Positions 39,982 to 48,548 of a stretch of 64,000 nt of DNA are shown here, one piece after another. The notes beneath the pieces are model-generated. The model was not told the origin of the DNA. It saw nothing but the letters and a program-made list of their open reading frames with translations, and made no database searches. A program made the translations under genes and the position numbers. Every line of letters starts with the position of its first letter. Position 1 is the stretch's first letter. Origin of the DNA: a virus; IMG/VR virus record IMGVR_UViG_3300017987_000083, positions 1-64,000 of that record, one strand, 5' to 3'.

Positions 39982-40788
39982 TCACAAGTTACTCATATCT
40001 CCATCCCATCCAGATTGCTGCGTGGAAAGAGGTTTGTAAAAAGGGCATTTGACACGAAAATCACATCTTTTACAGTGATGACCAACATTTCCCCAAACTT
40101 TATCCGGGTCAGATTGTTCAATTCTTTTGAATGTCTTCAAAAGCTCTTGTTCAACTTTTATTAATGTTGATTCTGTGAAAGTCGCCGCTACTAAACTTCC
40201 ACCATCCACGTAATACAAACCTGCTTTAATGTTTTCAGGTTCAATTTCAAACTCTCGTTGTACCGCTCTTGCATAAACACACAATTGAAGATCCTGTGTG
40301 ATGGTTTTTCTTGTTTTTCTCCATCGACCTTTCTTGGTTGTTTTGTAATCTATGATCCAAGCTTTGTTGCCTTTAATGATCAAGCGGTCGATAAATCCTT
40401 TGACAAAACGTCCGTGAGGAGGATCAAGATCGTAGTAAATCTCATGTTCAACAATCCCATCTGTCCCCATGCTATCCATCAGTTTTTGAATGGATCTCAA
40501 ATCTTTGTTGAGTCGTCTTTGATATTCTGCTGGAAGCTTTTCAGGGGCTGTAACGCCTTTTTCCAGTTCAATTTTTCCTTTCAAAACATCAGTGGTTACA
40601 TCACCCAAAGGGATTTCTGCTTTGTGCTCAACAAAATGTTCAGCTATTTTGTGTATGATTTTTCCATACGTGAAGTAGAAAGGCTCTTCATCGTCTCTTT
40701 CTACTTTGAGATGATATTGATATTTGTACTTCTGTTGGCATTGATCGTAAGTATTTTTTCGGCTGACCGATATGTGATTGATATCCAT
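39982..40788 (-). CDS. Cas4/RecB-like PD-(D/E)XK exonuclease with Fe-S cluster
   Basis: This 268-residue protein has FTYGKIIHKIAEH, GRFVKGFIDRL, WIIDYKTTK and QDLQLCVYA, the ordered motifs of the PD-(D/E)XK_1 exonuclease family. An N-terminal Cys17 and a C-terminal HCKRCDFRVKC cluster give the four Cys for a [4Fe-4S] site as in Cas4 and AddB. It would degrade or process DNA ends in phage recombination or host-DNA breakdown. GGAAAC precedes the ATG. It is divergent from the primase gene. Confidence 0.92.
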   Translation of the reverse strand: MDINHISVSRKNTYDQCQQKYKYQYHLKVERDDEEPFYFTYGKIIHKIAEHFVEHKAEIPLGDVTTDVLKGKIELEKGVTAPEKLPAEYQRRLNKDLRSIQKLMDSMGTDGIVEHEIYYDLDPPHGRFVKGFIDRLIIKGNKAWIIDYKTTKKGRWRKTRKTITQDLQLCVYARAVQREFEIEPENIKAGLYYVDGGSLVAATFTESTLIKVEQELLKTFKRIEQSDPDKVWGNVGHHCKRCDFRVKCPFYKPLSTQQSGWDGDMSNL

Positions 40789-40882
40789 AGAGTTTCCTAA
40801 TCTTTTTACGAGATGCTATTGCAACATCTCTACGTCATCGATATTATCGTCAATCTTAGAAAAATACACAAGAGGAATTGTA

Positions 40883-41938
40883 ATGGCGGTCGATTATGAC
40901 TCGTTTTTAAATTGGGCGACTGATCGCTTTGGGGAATCAAACATCAAATTCCGCAAAGGGGGACGAGAAATTTGCACCCACAGTTTCTTTGTAGACGGTC
41001 ATCCTGATTTTCCTGATGGTGATCACAAATTTAAACTCTGGATGAATCCAGACGGTGGGAAAAACGAGCTTGAAGGAGGAGCTTACCGTTGTTGGTATAC
41101 AGATCATATGGGATCATTGATTTCCCTTGTCAGCATTGTTGATAAAGTTCCATATGATGTTGCGGCAGATATTATCTGTGACGAAATTCCCCTTCGAGCT
41201 TTGGAAAAAAAAGTTCATGATTTTTACAGCGTCAAACAAGATGATCCTCAAGAAACCATAGAAGAAATTAAACAAGAGCTGGAATTCCCACCAGACACAT
41301 ATAAAATCGAAGAAGTTCGAGGTCATTGGATGGGAGCACGTGCGTTAGAATATCTTGCCAGTCGAAAAATTCCATCTCAGGGATTTTATGTTTGTATTGA
41401 CGGTGATTACAGAAATCGCCTTGTCATTCCATATTACAACAAAGCAGGTGAATTGTTTTATTACAATTGCCGAACATTAGATAAGAACCCAAAAACCTTG
41501 AGGTATATGAAGCCACCTCCTGAAGATGCAGATCAGGAAAATGTTCTTTATTTCCCTGAATGGCCTGCGGCAGGAAGCAAAATTTATATCACAGAAGGTG
41601 AATTTGATGCTTTCACTTTATGGTTGTCTGGCTTTTATGGCGTTGCCTGTGGCGGAAAATTTCTTTCATCATCACAAATTGAAATGATTCGTGATTACAA
41701 AGTAGTTTTAGCATTTGATAGCGATGATGCAGGTGAACAGGCTTTGTTGAATATTGGTGAAACTTTGTTGGCTGATGGCTTTCAGGACATGCAGTATGTT
41801 AGACCACCTAAAGTTTTCAAAGACTGGAATAAGCTTTTAGAGCAAAGAAATATCGATACCCTAAAAGCTTATATCCAGCGTTTTGAAAAACCGTACAATA
41901 GTTGGACGGTCAATTCGTTGACTGCCAAAAGGCTTTAG
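40883..41938 (+). CDS. DNA primase with TOPRIM domain
   Basis: This protein has 351 residues. The catalytic TOPRIM domain is seen in KIYITEGEFDAFTLW (glutamate motif) and VVLAFDSDDAGEQAL (DxD motif). RNRLVIPYYNKAGELFYYNCR comes before it. The N-terminal region has Cys/His residues (ICTHSFF and YRCWYTDHMG) that may be a zinc-binding module. It makes RNA primers for lagging-strand synthesis. I chose the ATG at 40883, which has AGAGGA upstream. A matching helicase is not in this window. Confidence 0.9.
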   Translation: MAVDYDSFLNWATDRFGESNIKFRKGGREICTHSFFVDGHPDFPDGDHKFKLWMNPDGGKNELEGGAYRCWYTDHMGSLISLVSIVDKVPYDVAADIICDEIPLRALEKKVHDFYSVKQDDPQETIEEIKQELEFPPDTYKIEEVRGHWMGARALEYLASRKIPSQGFYVCIDGDYRNRLVIPYYNKAGELFYYNCRTLDKNPKTLRYMKPPPEDADQENVLYFPEWPAAGSKIYITEGEFDAFTLWLSGFYGVACGGKFLSSSQIEMIRDYKVVLAFDSDDAGEQALLNIGETLLADGFQDMQYVRPPKVFKDWNKLLEQRNIDTLKAYIQRFEKPYNSWTVNSLTAKRL

Positions 41939-42048
41939 CAAGTGCAGTTGTCGCACGAGCATCCATCACAGTGACAATCGACACAGCTACAAACTGTACA
42001 GTCGCCCGAAGTACAGCCTTCGCATTTACAAGTACATTCGTTATTCAT
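41935..42048 (-). CDS. Metallothionein-like cysteine-rich peptide
   Basis: This 37-residue peptide has 14 Cys, arranged as CTCKCEGC, CTVCSC, CHC and CSCDNCTC (CxC and CxxC repeats). It has no aromatic residues. AAAGGAG lies 7 bases before the ATG, an excellent ribosome binding site, and the frame is open only for this length. The composition matches metallothioneins and other thiol metal-binding peptides that hold zinc, copper or cadmium. It overlaps the primase stop by 4 bases on the opposite strand. It is short, so database similarity will be weak. Confidence 0.75.
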   Translation of the reverse strand: MNNECTCKCEGCTSGDCTVCSCVDCHCDGCSCDNCTC

Positions 42049-42091
42049 GGGAATCTCCTTTAATCATATTTAGTCTTTACTCTGGTATATT

Positions 42092-42586
42092 ATGCATTCA
42101 AAAACAATAGAACAACTTCAATATTTTGTGGGAAAAGTTTGTACTGTTCTCACCTCACCTGTAAACCGTGAATTTGATGAGCTAAGAGCACGGGAGCATT
42201 TTGTGCTTCGTGTTGGGGCAATTAACCTTGATGGAATCTGGGGAACTCATCCCGGAAGTGGGATGACCAGCTTTTTTCAATGGTCGCCCAGTTTAATTGG
42301 GATATGTGAAGAAATTGAGCTTGATCCAAATAATCCAGAACATGCTCAAATGATTGAACAATATGAGAAACAAACTGGACAGAAGATCAAAAGCGACATT
42401 TCTTCCCCGGTACCAACTAAGAAAAAAGAAAAAGATTTGGTGCAGCTAAAAGAGCCACCAAAAAAACAAACGGCACCTGATGAACAAGTGCCGTTTGTTG
42501 ACATTTCAAATTTAGAAAAGCTCGCTGCTCAAACTAAAATGCAATATGATCAATATGATTCAGTCAGAGATAAGCTTTCCCCTTAA
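42092..42586 (+). CDS. Hypothetical protein
   Basis: This 164-residue protein has an N-terminal beta-rich domain (YFVGKVCTVLTSPVNREF and HFVLRVGAINLDGIWG). A Pro/Lys-rich tail (KEPPKKQTAPDEQVPF) follows. No ribosome binding site is visible; TATATT lies directly before the ATG. The 3' end contains a hairpin that works as a terminator for the opposite strand. No family was recognised. Confidence 0.6.
   Translation: MHSKTIEQLQYFVGKVCTVLTSPVNREFDELRAREHFVLRVGAINLDGIWGTHPGSGMTSFFQWSPSLIGICEEIELDPNNPEHAQMIEQYEKQTGQKIKSDISSPVPTKKKEKDLVQLKEPPKKQTAPDEQVPFVDISNLEKLAAQTKMQYDQYDSVRDKLSP
42460..42497 (-). terminator. Intrinsic terminator inside an opposite-strand gene
   Basis: CAAACGGCAC (42467-42476) and GTGCCGTTTG (42488-42497) form a 10-bp stem with an 11-base loop. 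Read on the minus strand it is followed by seven T residues. It lies about 60 bases past the stop of the large minus-strand gene at 42560, yet within the coding region of the plus-strand gene 42092-42586. Confidence 0.8.
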
Positions 42587-44632
42587 ATCTTTCACTCTTT
42601 CTCCTATTGATTGCGTCCTTCTTCTGACTCGGTCACCTAAAGGGCTACTTGAAGATTGGGGCATTTGAGGAATTGATGATTGCGTTCCACCAACTTCTGA
42701 AGAAGTTTCTGGATCAGTTTCTGATCCGGTTTTTAGTTCTTCAATTTTCTTATCCACTTTGTCATTGATGGCCATTCTTGCTTCGGCATTTTCAAATTCA
42801 TCATATGATTCTTCTTCTAGGTCTTGTATTGCCATTAGAATTTCAAGTTCGAATTCAGGGTCCATTTCGACTCCAGCTTGTTCGAATTCTTCCATTGCAC
42901 CTTTGAAGAGATCATGATTTTTGTATTTGCCCCATGGGGTATCATCTTCTTCAGGAGTTTCTTCAGGAACATCTTCTACAGGTTCATTTTCAGAACTTTC
43001 TGAATCTTGAGGCGTAGGCACGCTTTCAGTATCTCCTAAATCTTCAGAAGCTTTCTTTTGTTTTTGTGCTTCTTTTTCCTGATTCATCCTGTCAATTTGT
43101 TTTTCTAAATCGCTTTTTTCAGGCTCTTGTTCATTTGAATCTTCTGGAGCATTTACATTTGTAGTGTTTGCTACTTCTTCGCCTTTATCTTCACCTTTAT
43201 CGATAGCTTGTTTTACTGCGACTTCTTCTGGCGTCTTTGCTTTTACATAAGGAATTTTAAACCCATACATTCCAGACACATGACCAAGTAAGCTTAATGC
43301 CCTTGCCTTGGCAGTTCCATTTGGCTCCCATCTCAGTTTATTTCTAGCCGCTTCATGATTTTCAAGTCCATAATGAGCAACTATTGCATCAAGAACAGCA
43401 TTGGTTACTTTGACCCAAGAGGTATTTGTTCCTGCAATAAAACCAGCGGCCCCTTGTTGGAATCTAGGATCATTTGGTGCTATTTTAGCACCAAATTGTT
43501 GAAGTATTTTGTCTACTGCTTGTTTGCTGGTTTTGCCTACAACATGCGGAGACCAATCATCATCGATATCACTTCCAGCCAAAGGTTCTTGAGGCAAATC
43601 ACCTTGTCCATCGCCTTCAATAGGTTCTTCCTCAGCAGCAACATTTATTTTGCTGGGCATAACAGTAGCTCCGGCACTGTCAATAGGTGGATCAACAGGT
43701 GAATCAGGGGAACCTTCAGGCGAAACAGGTGCTGGTGAATCAGGTGTTCCTTCTGGTGAAACAGGTGCTGGTGCATTTGGTGCAGAAGGTGTTGGTGTTG
43801 GTGAGCCAATACCGGCAACAAGCTTTGGCAGTTTTTTATTGACATAGGCAATGAGTGCTTTTTTGACCTTTTCAATTTCACCAACAATGCTGTTGTTTCT
43901 TTCTAACAGAACTTCATTGACGCTTTCCATTGTAGGATCGTCATGAATCAACCTTCTTGCACCACGAGCAATACCTTTGCCAATATTTTTAGCAGAAGCT
44001 ATTGGGTGAGTGAAAAGTTGCTTCCAAAAACTCTTTGCTGGAGTTGACCCTTTGCCAGTAGGACCACCCATTGGTGCAGGGCCTGTAGGCGCAGGGCTAC
44101 CAGAGGGAGCTGATCCTCCAGAGGAGGTTGGTCCACCGCCCGTTGGTGCAGGACCAGATGGAGCTGACCCGCCACCCATTGGACTACCTCCAGAAGGTGC
44201 TGGGCCACTGCCCATTGGTCCACCAGATGGTGGAGCACCATAATTTCCCATAGCACTGGAAACTTTTTTGGCAAGATCGTCCATGTATTTTGCAATACGT
44301 CTGTTAAGCTTTTCTCCCCATTTATCGACTTTTGGATTACCTGTTCCGGCAGGAGCAGCATCTTCAAGAAGTGCAATAATGCCTGATCTATGTTCGTCTA
44401 TGATTGAGTAAACCAGATTCTTACATTCACTTTGCTCTTCTGCTAGAAACTTTTCCAAATAAAAATCAGGCAATTTATGTTCTGAAAGAATTGTATTTGG
44501 CAATCTTGTGTTTTCATAGATTTTCAACTTGAGCAAATCCAGATGCATATTAATAGCATCTTCTATACTTACGTTGTTTTGAACTATACTTTCAGAAAGT
44601 GTTTTTTGTCGATATTCAGATAAGCTTAACAT
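42560..44632 (-). CDS. Large low-complexity putative virion protein
   Basis: This 690-residue protein has an N-terminal helical part (MLSLSEYRQKTLSESI, again leader-like with LxE sites). Pro/Gly/Ser-rich tracts (about 130-200) and a repeated SPEGxPDSPxP region (about 295-320) follow. A folded region of about 120 residues (VVGKTSKQAVDKILQQFGA to VSGMYGFKIPYVKA) comes next, then a long acidic coiled end. Length, composition, a strong terminator and an ATAAATAG octamer upstream fit a highly expressed virion-associated or internal protein. It was not recognised. Confidence 0.72.
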   Translation of the reverse strand: MLSLSEYRQKTLSESIVQNNVSIEDAINMHLDLLKLKIYENTRLPNTILSEHKLPDFYLEKFLAEEQSECKNLVYSIIDEHRSGIIALLEDAAPAGTGNPKVDKWGEKLNRRIAKYMDDLAKKVSSAMGNYGAPPSGGPMGSGPAPSGGSPMGGGSAPSGPAPTGGGPTSSGGSAPSGSPAPTGPAPMGGPTGKGSTPAKSFWKQLFTHPIASAKNIGKGIARGARRLIHDDPTMESVNEVLLERNNSIVGEIEKVKKALIAYVNKKLPKLVAGIGSPTPTPSAPNAPAPVSPEGTPDSPAPVSPEGSPDSPVDPPIDSAGATVMPSKINVAAEEEPIEGDGQGDLPQEPLAGSDIDDDWSPHVVGKTSKQAVDKILQQFGAKIAPNDPRFQQGAAGFIAGTNTSWVKVTNAVLDAIVAHYGLENHEAARNKLRWEPNGTAKARALSLLGHVSGMYGFKIPYVKAKTPEEVAVKQAIDKGEDKGEEVANTTNVNAPEDSNEQEPEKSDLEKQIDRMNQEKEAQKQKKASEDLGDTESVPTPQDSESSENEPVEDVPEETPEEDDTPWGKYKNHDLFKGAMEEFEQAGVEMDPEFELEILMAIQDLEEESYDEFENAEARMAINDKVDKKIEELKTGSETDPETSSEVGGTQSSIPQMPQSSSSPLGDRVRRRTQSIGERVKDLRGKLISD

Positions 44633-44656
44633 GTGTTTCCATTCCCCTTTGGGTTT

Positions 44657-44664
44657 CTATTTAT
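44657..44664 (-). promoter_or_regulatory. Late-promoter-like octamer
   Basis: ATAAATAG on the minus strand, 25 bases before the start of the large gene at 44632, resembles the T4 late promoter core TATAAATA. The same kind of octamer recurs upstream of several other minus-strand units. Confidence 0.35.
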
Positions 44665-44672
44665 GTCTTTCA

Positions 44673-45155
44673 TTAAGACTTGGGAGGCATATACTCTCCG
44701 ATTTTCTTCAATGCCATTAAATTTGAATCATAAGATTGAAACTGACTAGGCAAGTATTGATATGAAAGCCTGTCAAAAACCTCAGATTTATCCTCTGGCA
44801 CATCAAAATAAACATGCCTTCCTCTTTTGCCAATTACTTTCAACCCTATGGCGTTTGGTCGATATTCGTGCATGAGAAGATAAGCAGCCACACCAAGATC
44901 AGAAACAACTTTGTTGTTCTCATTTTCTGGTGGTTCACATTCATTGATTTTCTTCAAAAACATCAAGCAGGAATCAAAGGTATAGAATTCATTAGGTGGC
45001 TGGTACTCCAGCACCAAATTGTCAAATTCTACCATTTCTTCTTCACTTGAGCATTCAAAGTAAATCGATCTGCCTTTTTTCCCTATAACGACATATCCAT
45101 GCATAAGGATGTACGCTGCCACCCCTAAATCATTCACGAATTTATGTCTTGCCAT
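44673..45155 (-). CDS. Tandem DUF5659-like repeat protein
   Basis: This 160-residue protein is made of two copies of about 75 residues. Each begins [DN]DLGVAAY[IL]LMH, continues with a VIGK[KR]GR.[IV]YF strand and ends with YDSxLMxLKKI-like. The pattern DLxxAAYL...G...F matches DUF5659. Duplication within one gene is clear. GAGGGG precedes the ATG. Function unknown. Confidence 0.75.
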   Translation of the reverse strand: MARHKFVNDLGVAAYILMHGYVVIGKKGRSIYFECSSEEEMVEFDNLVLEYQPPNEFYTFDSCLMFLKKINECEPPENENNKVVSDLGVAAYLLMHEYRPNAIGLKVIGKRGRHVYFDVPEDKSEVFDRLSYQYLPSQFQSYDSNLMALKKIGEYMPPKS

Positions 45156-45176
45156 TCTTTCCCCTCTTTCTTCTAT

Positions 45177-47303
45177 TCATTCTATTGGCTGACAGTTTTC
45201 AGCAGCAATCAAACAACCTTTTGCCACTGAATAAACTGGATCTTTAGGTCTGATGACACTGCCGATTTCAATTGGAAGATCAGCGTTTTTGAGAACATCT
45301 CTAAACATATCATCAAAACCCGGAGGACTTGATGTGCCACCAGCAACAACAATGTCAACTGGATGATCAAGTCTGGCTTTTTTCTCATGTTCAATTAAAC
45401 CCTGTTTGATTCCAGCAACAGTCTTTTGAATCATGAGTTCGTATTGTGTTTTAATTGCTCTTTCGACAAGAGAAACAGGCTCTTTCGATAAATCAATTTT
45501 TGTTTTTTCTTTGTTAATGAAGGCAATTGTTTCACCAGTTGCCTTAGCAGATTGTTTATCAATCCAGTCGCCACTGTTGACAATGGCAAAGGTAAAGACT
45601 TCTGCACCATAAAGTCCGAACGCAACATTAACCATTCCTGCTCCGCAGTTGTGAATAGTCAGTTGTGGACCAGAGAAAGAATGATCTCCCGGAACTTGTA
45701 AATCGTAAACTTTACCCTCGTATTCTTCGTGTTCAATTGCTTGAACTCTACCGCAGCAAAATCCGTCTTCAAGGAAAATTGATTCTTTGAAACAACCGTT
45801 GTCGCAATTTGTTTCATTCATATTTTGGACAAGTGAAGAACAAATTTTCTTACCAGCAACACTGACCGTCCACTCCATCTTTTTTCCAAAAATGATCCTA
45901 TTTTCTTGTTTAAGAATATGTTCTCTAGGTTCTCTCCAACCGACACTAGATGCAAAACCAATTCTGGAAAATAATTGTTTAGCCAGAAGTATGAGCTTTG
46001 TGTTTGTGTTTCCGAATACGATTTGATCTTCGGAGATCGTTCCATCCGCTCGAACCATTCCACACAGAAGGTTGAAGCATTCTGAGTTTGTCAATCTGTC
46101 GATTGTCCATGGGTAATGCTTTTCTCCGCTGTCATCGTAACAGTGGTTTTTCATCCAGTTAACCAAGCCTTGACTGTAACACTTCAATCTTGTGACAGAC
46201 TCTCCCTTGCTTGTTTCTGTGGAGTTTTTACCAAATCGTTTCGATAAGATTTCTTTGGCATCCTGCACGTAATCTGTTTCGTGTGCTCCAAAGTCAATTT
46301 GAATACAACCTTCTTTTTCACTGATACTTCCATCTCCCATAAAGTATCCCATGAATCTTTGTAGATTTGGCGTAGATTCAATTCTTTTCTTGTTCCATTT
46401 CTTAGAACAAGTTGTTCTTTCGCAGAGATTGATTGAAGGTCTTGTGGCGTTTCTATTTTGCCCAATAATTGGTTCACCAACTATATCTCCAATTTCTATT
46501 TCTTCACAACCAACCCAATTCCATTTCCCGTTTCTTTTGACATACAATTCATGATTATCCACAAATTTGTACTCTTCTGTGTTGTTTGAATAACCTGCGA
46601 TTTGAATTTTTGTCATAATTCCATCAAAAGGCTTGACTATGACTTTGTTAATTTCACTCCATCGACCTTTGTGTGTAATAACCTTATCGCCTTCCTTGAC
46701 TTTTTCAATTTCAACAATGCCTTTATCAGTGTATATTTTAGTGCCCGGACATAAACATGAAATGCCGATGCCCGTAAACATCTTTTCTGATAATTCAGAA
46801 TAAACCAGAGCCATTCCTTCATTCAAAGGACGTGCATCTAGTGTCAGCCCTTCTGGTGATTTGTAGGCTTTGAATACAGCTTCAAGAACCTTTGAGTGAT
46901 AATCTGCATCTGTTTCAGCATTGATGGCATTTGCCGGAACGCTGTAGTAGACAAGTTCTTTATCGTTTGTGACATTATCTAACAAACTGTGCATCATGAT
47001 GCTCATGATTTGAAAAGCATCGCTTTCGGCTGGGTTAACACAACCGTCTTTCATTGGGCGACTTAGTTCAAGCTGAGTCATTGTGTAAGCCATGTTTATG
47101 GCAGCTTCACCCAATGCATAAGCAGTATTTGCATCTTCTCGTTGAATCAGCGGCACGCCAGCCTTTTTCATCATATTAAAGACAAATGGATTGTCTAATG
47201 AAAACTTCAAAAAGGCATTGACTTCTTTTTTGAAGACAAGATCTTTTTCGTCATTCCTTTTGCAGCTAATCAAATTGTATGTTCCACAATCAAACCCTAT
47301 CAA
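45177..47303 (-). CDS. Actin-like ATPase (MreB/ParM/StbA fold) with intein
   Basis: This open frame has 708 residues; the mature protein after splicing has 338. It starts MIGFDCGTYNLISC, the phosphate-1 loop. GIGISCGAGMVNVAF is phosphate-2, and the intein splits it exactly before the Cys. IVVAGGTSSPPG is the adenosine loop. These motifs give the actin/Hsp70 fold. Possible roles are genome segregation, positioning or a chaperone-like ATPase. TTG start with AAGGAGG upstream. A small partner gene overlaps it by 4 bases, as often seen with filament proteins and their adaptors. Confidence 0.85.
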   Translation of the reverse strand: MIGFDCGTYNLISCKRNDEKDLVFKKEVNAFLKFSLDNPFVFNMMKKAGVPLIQREDANTAYALGEAAINMAYTMTQLELSRPMKDGCVNPAESDAFQIMSIMMHSLLDNVTNDKELVYYSVPANAINAETDADYHSKVLEAVFKAYKSPEGLTLDARPLNEGMALVYSELSEKMFTGIGISCLCPGTKIYTDKGIVEIEKVKEGDKVITHKGRWSEINKVIVKPFDGIMTKIQIAGYSNNTEEYKFVDNHELYVKRNGKWNWVGCEEIEIGDIVGEPIIGQNRNATRPSINLCERTTCSKKWNKKRIESTPNLQRFMGYFMGDGSISEKEGCIQIDFGAHETDYVQDAKEILSKRFGKNSTETSKGESVTRLKCYSQGLVNWMKNHCYDDSGEKHYPWTIDRLTNSECFNLLCGMVRADGTISEDQIVFGNTNTKLILLAKQLFSRIGFASSVGWREPREHILKQENRIIFGKKMEWTVSVAGKKICSSLVQNMNETNCDNGCFKESIFLEDGFCCGRVQAIEHEEYEGKVYDLQVPGDHSFSGPQLTIHNCGAGMVNVAFGLYGAEVFTFAIVNSGDWIDKQSAKATGETIAFINKEKTKIDLSKEPVSLVERAIKTQYELMIQKTVAGIKQGLIEHEKKARLDHPVDIVVAGGTSSPPGFDDMFRDVLKNADLPIEIGSVIRPKDPVYSVAKGCLIAAENCQPIE
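45648..46757 (-). mobile_element. LAGLIDADG intein in the actin-like gene
   Basis: In-frame insertion of 370 residues (C183 to N552). Block A is CLCPGTKIYTDKG. Two dodecapeptide-type endonuclease motifs are GYFMGDGSI and LCGMVRADGTI, with the catalytic Asp of each. Block F is VYDLQVPGDHSF and block G ends TIHN followed by Cys. The splice and homing domains therefore both look intact. It sits in the ATP-binding phosphate-2 loop of the host gene, the kind of invariant active site inteins favour. Confidence 0.95.
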
Positions 47304-47545
47304 TTTTCCTCCTTAACCTCTTTGCCAAAGTTCAAAGTTCCACCTGATATGAAATTAGGAATAATTGGTTTTACCTCTTCATCATCAAGAAATGAGGTCT
47401 TTTTCGTTTCTTTTTGAGTTGTTTCAGCAGAAGCGACAACAAGACCGTCAGCATTGACATTAATTGTAATATCAAGTGAAATTTCTATTTCTCCCTCTTT
47501 TGGGACCACTTTGATCTTTGTGGCTGGTGTATATCTTTGAACCAT
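47300..47545 (-). CDS. Small partner of the actin-like protein
   Basis: This 81-residue frame was read from the ATG at 47545; a TTG at 47581 would extend it by 12. It has a beta-rich start (YTPATKIKVVPKEGEIEISLDITINV) and a C-terminal acidic segment with PNFISGGTLNFG. It overlaps the actin-like start by 4 bases, so the two are translated together. It may be a DNA-binding or adaptor subunit, but no motif proves this. Confidence 0.6.
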   Translation of the reverse strand: MVQRYTPATKIKVVPKEGEIEISLDITINVNADGLVVASAETTQKETKKTSFLDDEEVKPIIPNFISGGTLNFGKEVKEEN

Positions 47546-47552
47546 AGTGTAG

Positions 47553-48548
47553 TTATTTAGTTGTATCAGGCCATCTTTCAAACATTTTGTCTACTTGAGT
47601 TAATATCATTTCGCTTGTAATTTCTGTCAGACAGGGTTTTGGGTTCTTTTTCGTCTTAGGGCAATTTCCCCAACTGTAACATGGCCCACACGTCCACGTA
47701 GGATCATCATCTCTGTGTCTTTGAACAAGGAAGAAATCATACCACTCCCCATATTTTTTTCCGTCAGCGAAAGTAAAAATTCCTGTAAGCGGCTTGCCCA
47801 TTCCCCCAGAACAGTGAAATGCCGCCGTGTCCACACTGACCACATAATCAGCTTCATGCAACACAGCCATCCATAAACGCAACTGATGTTGAGTTCCCAC
47901 GGTAGGAACATTATTTTGCTCAAGAATCTCTATTGGGAAATAATGAAGACCCAAAGCATAGCAGTTTCTCTCATGCAGTCCGTCAATTAGTCCCATCAAC
48001 TGATGATCCAGCAGGTTTTTATTAAACATTGCAGAAACCGGGCAAACAACAACGCAAGGCCCTTCTCGATCACGATATTCTTCGATTAATTCTCTCCCTT
48101 TTGCCTTTTCGTCTTCTGTGAGCTTAATGTGCATGTTGTGCCTTGTCAGCTTCATGCCACAGTGTTCAGACCAGATATCACTTCGGTTAGGTGCGGGAAA
48201 AGGAGCAAGTTTCATTTCCATTCTGCCACAAGCAGTGGTTGTATTGTAATGTGCTATATAATTTCTTCGATCAACCTGTGCACAGTCCAGCACTTTATCA
48301 ATAAAAGGGTGATCTTTAACCGCTGGGTGGTACATGGCGGGACAAGCGAAGTGTATTTCACAATCCGGCATTAACAACTTAATGTCCTCAAACATCATTC
48401 GATGCATAAAAATATCACCAAGGCCACCTACATTTCTTGTGATCAGAATTCTATTTCGCTTTTCATAAAAATCAAATAAGTTTAGTGTTCGTTTGATTTT
48501 GTCTGGCCGACGACGTTCAACACGTTGACTGATTATTTTTCTTGGCAT
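47553..48548 (-). CDS. GT9 heptosyltransferase-like glycosyltransferase
   Basis: This 331-residue protein contains ITRNVGGLGDIFMHRMM (the G-x-G-D loop of GT9) and VVVCPVSAMFN. DYVVSVDTAAFHCSGGMGKPLTGIF carries the donor-binding D-[ST]-x-x-x-H segment. The C-terminus has a Cys-rich CGPCYSWGNCPK stretch. It is close to ADP-heptose:LPS heptosyltransferases. The sugar and acceptor are unknown. It lies just upstream of the actin-like unit and shares its strand. Confidence 0.88.
   Translation of the reverse strand: MPRKIISQRVERRRPDKIKRTLNLFDFYEKRNRILITRNVGGLGDIFMHRMMFEDIKLLMPDCEIHFACPAMYHPAVKDHPFIDKVLDCAQVDRRNYIAHYNTTTACGRMEMKLAPFPAPNRSDIWSEHCGMKLTRHNMHIKLTEDEKAKGRELIEEYRDREGPCVVVCPVSAMFNKNLLDHQLMGLIDGLHERNCYALGLHYFPIEILEQNNVPTVGTQHQLRLWMAVLHEADYVVSVDTAAFHCSGGMGKPLTGIFTFADGKKYGEWYDFFLVQRHRDDDPTWTCGPCYSWGNCPKTKKNPKPCLTEITSEMILTQVDKMFERWPDTTK

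Noticed and set aside
43650-44243. Two Gly/Pro-rich plus-strand frames
   Set aside because: Shadows of the Pro/Gly/Ser-rich tracts in the 42560-44632 gene; the strand and signals support the minus gene.
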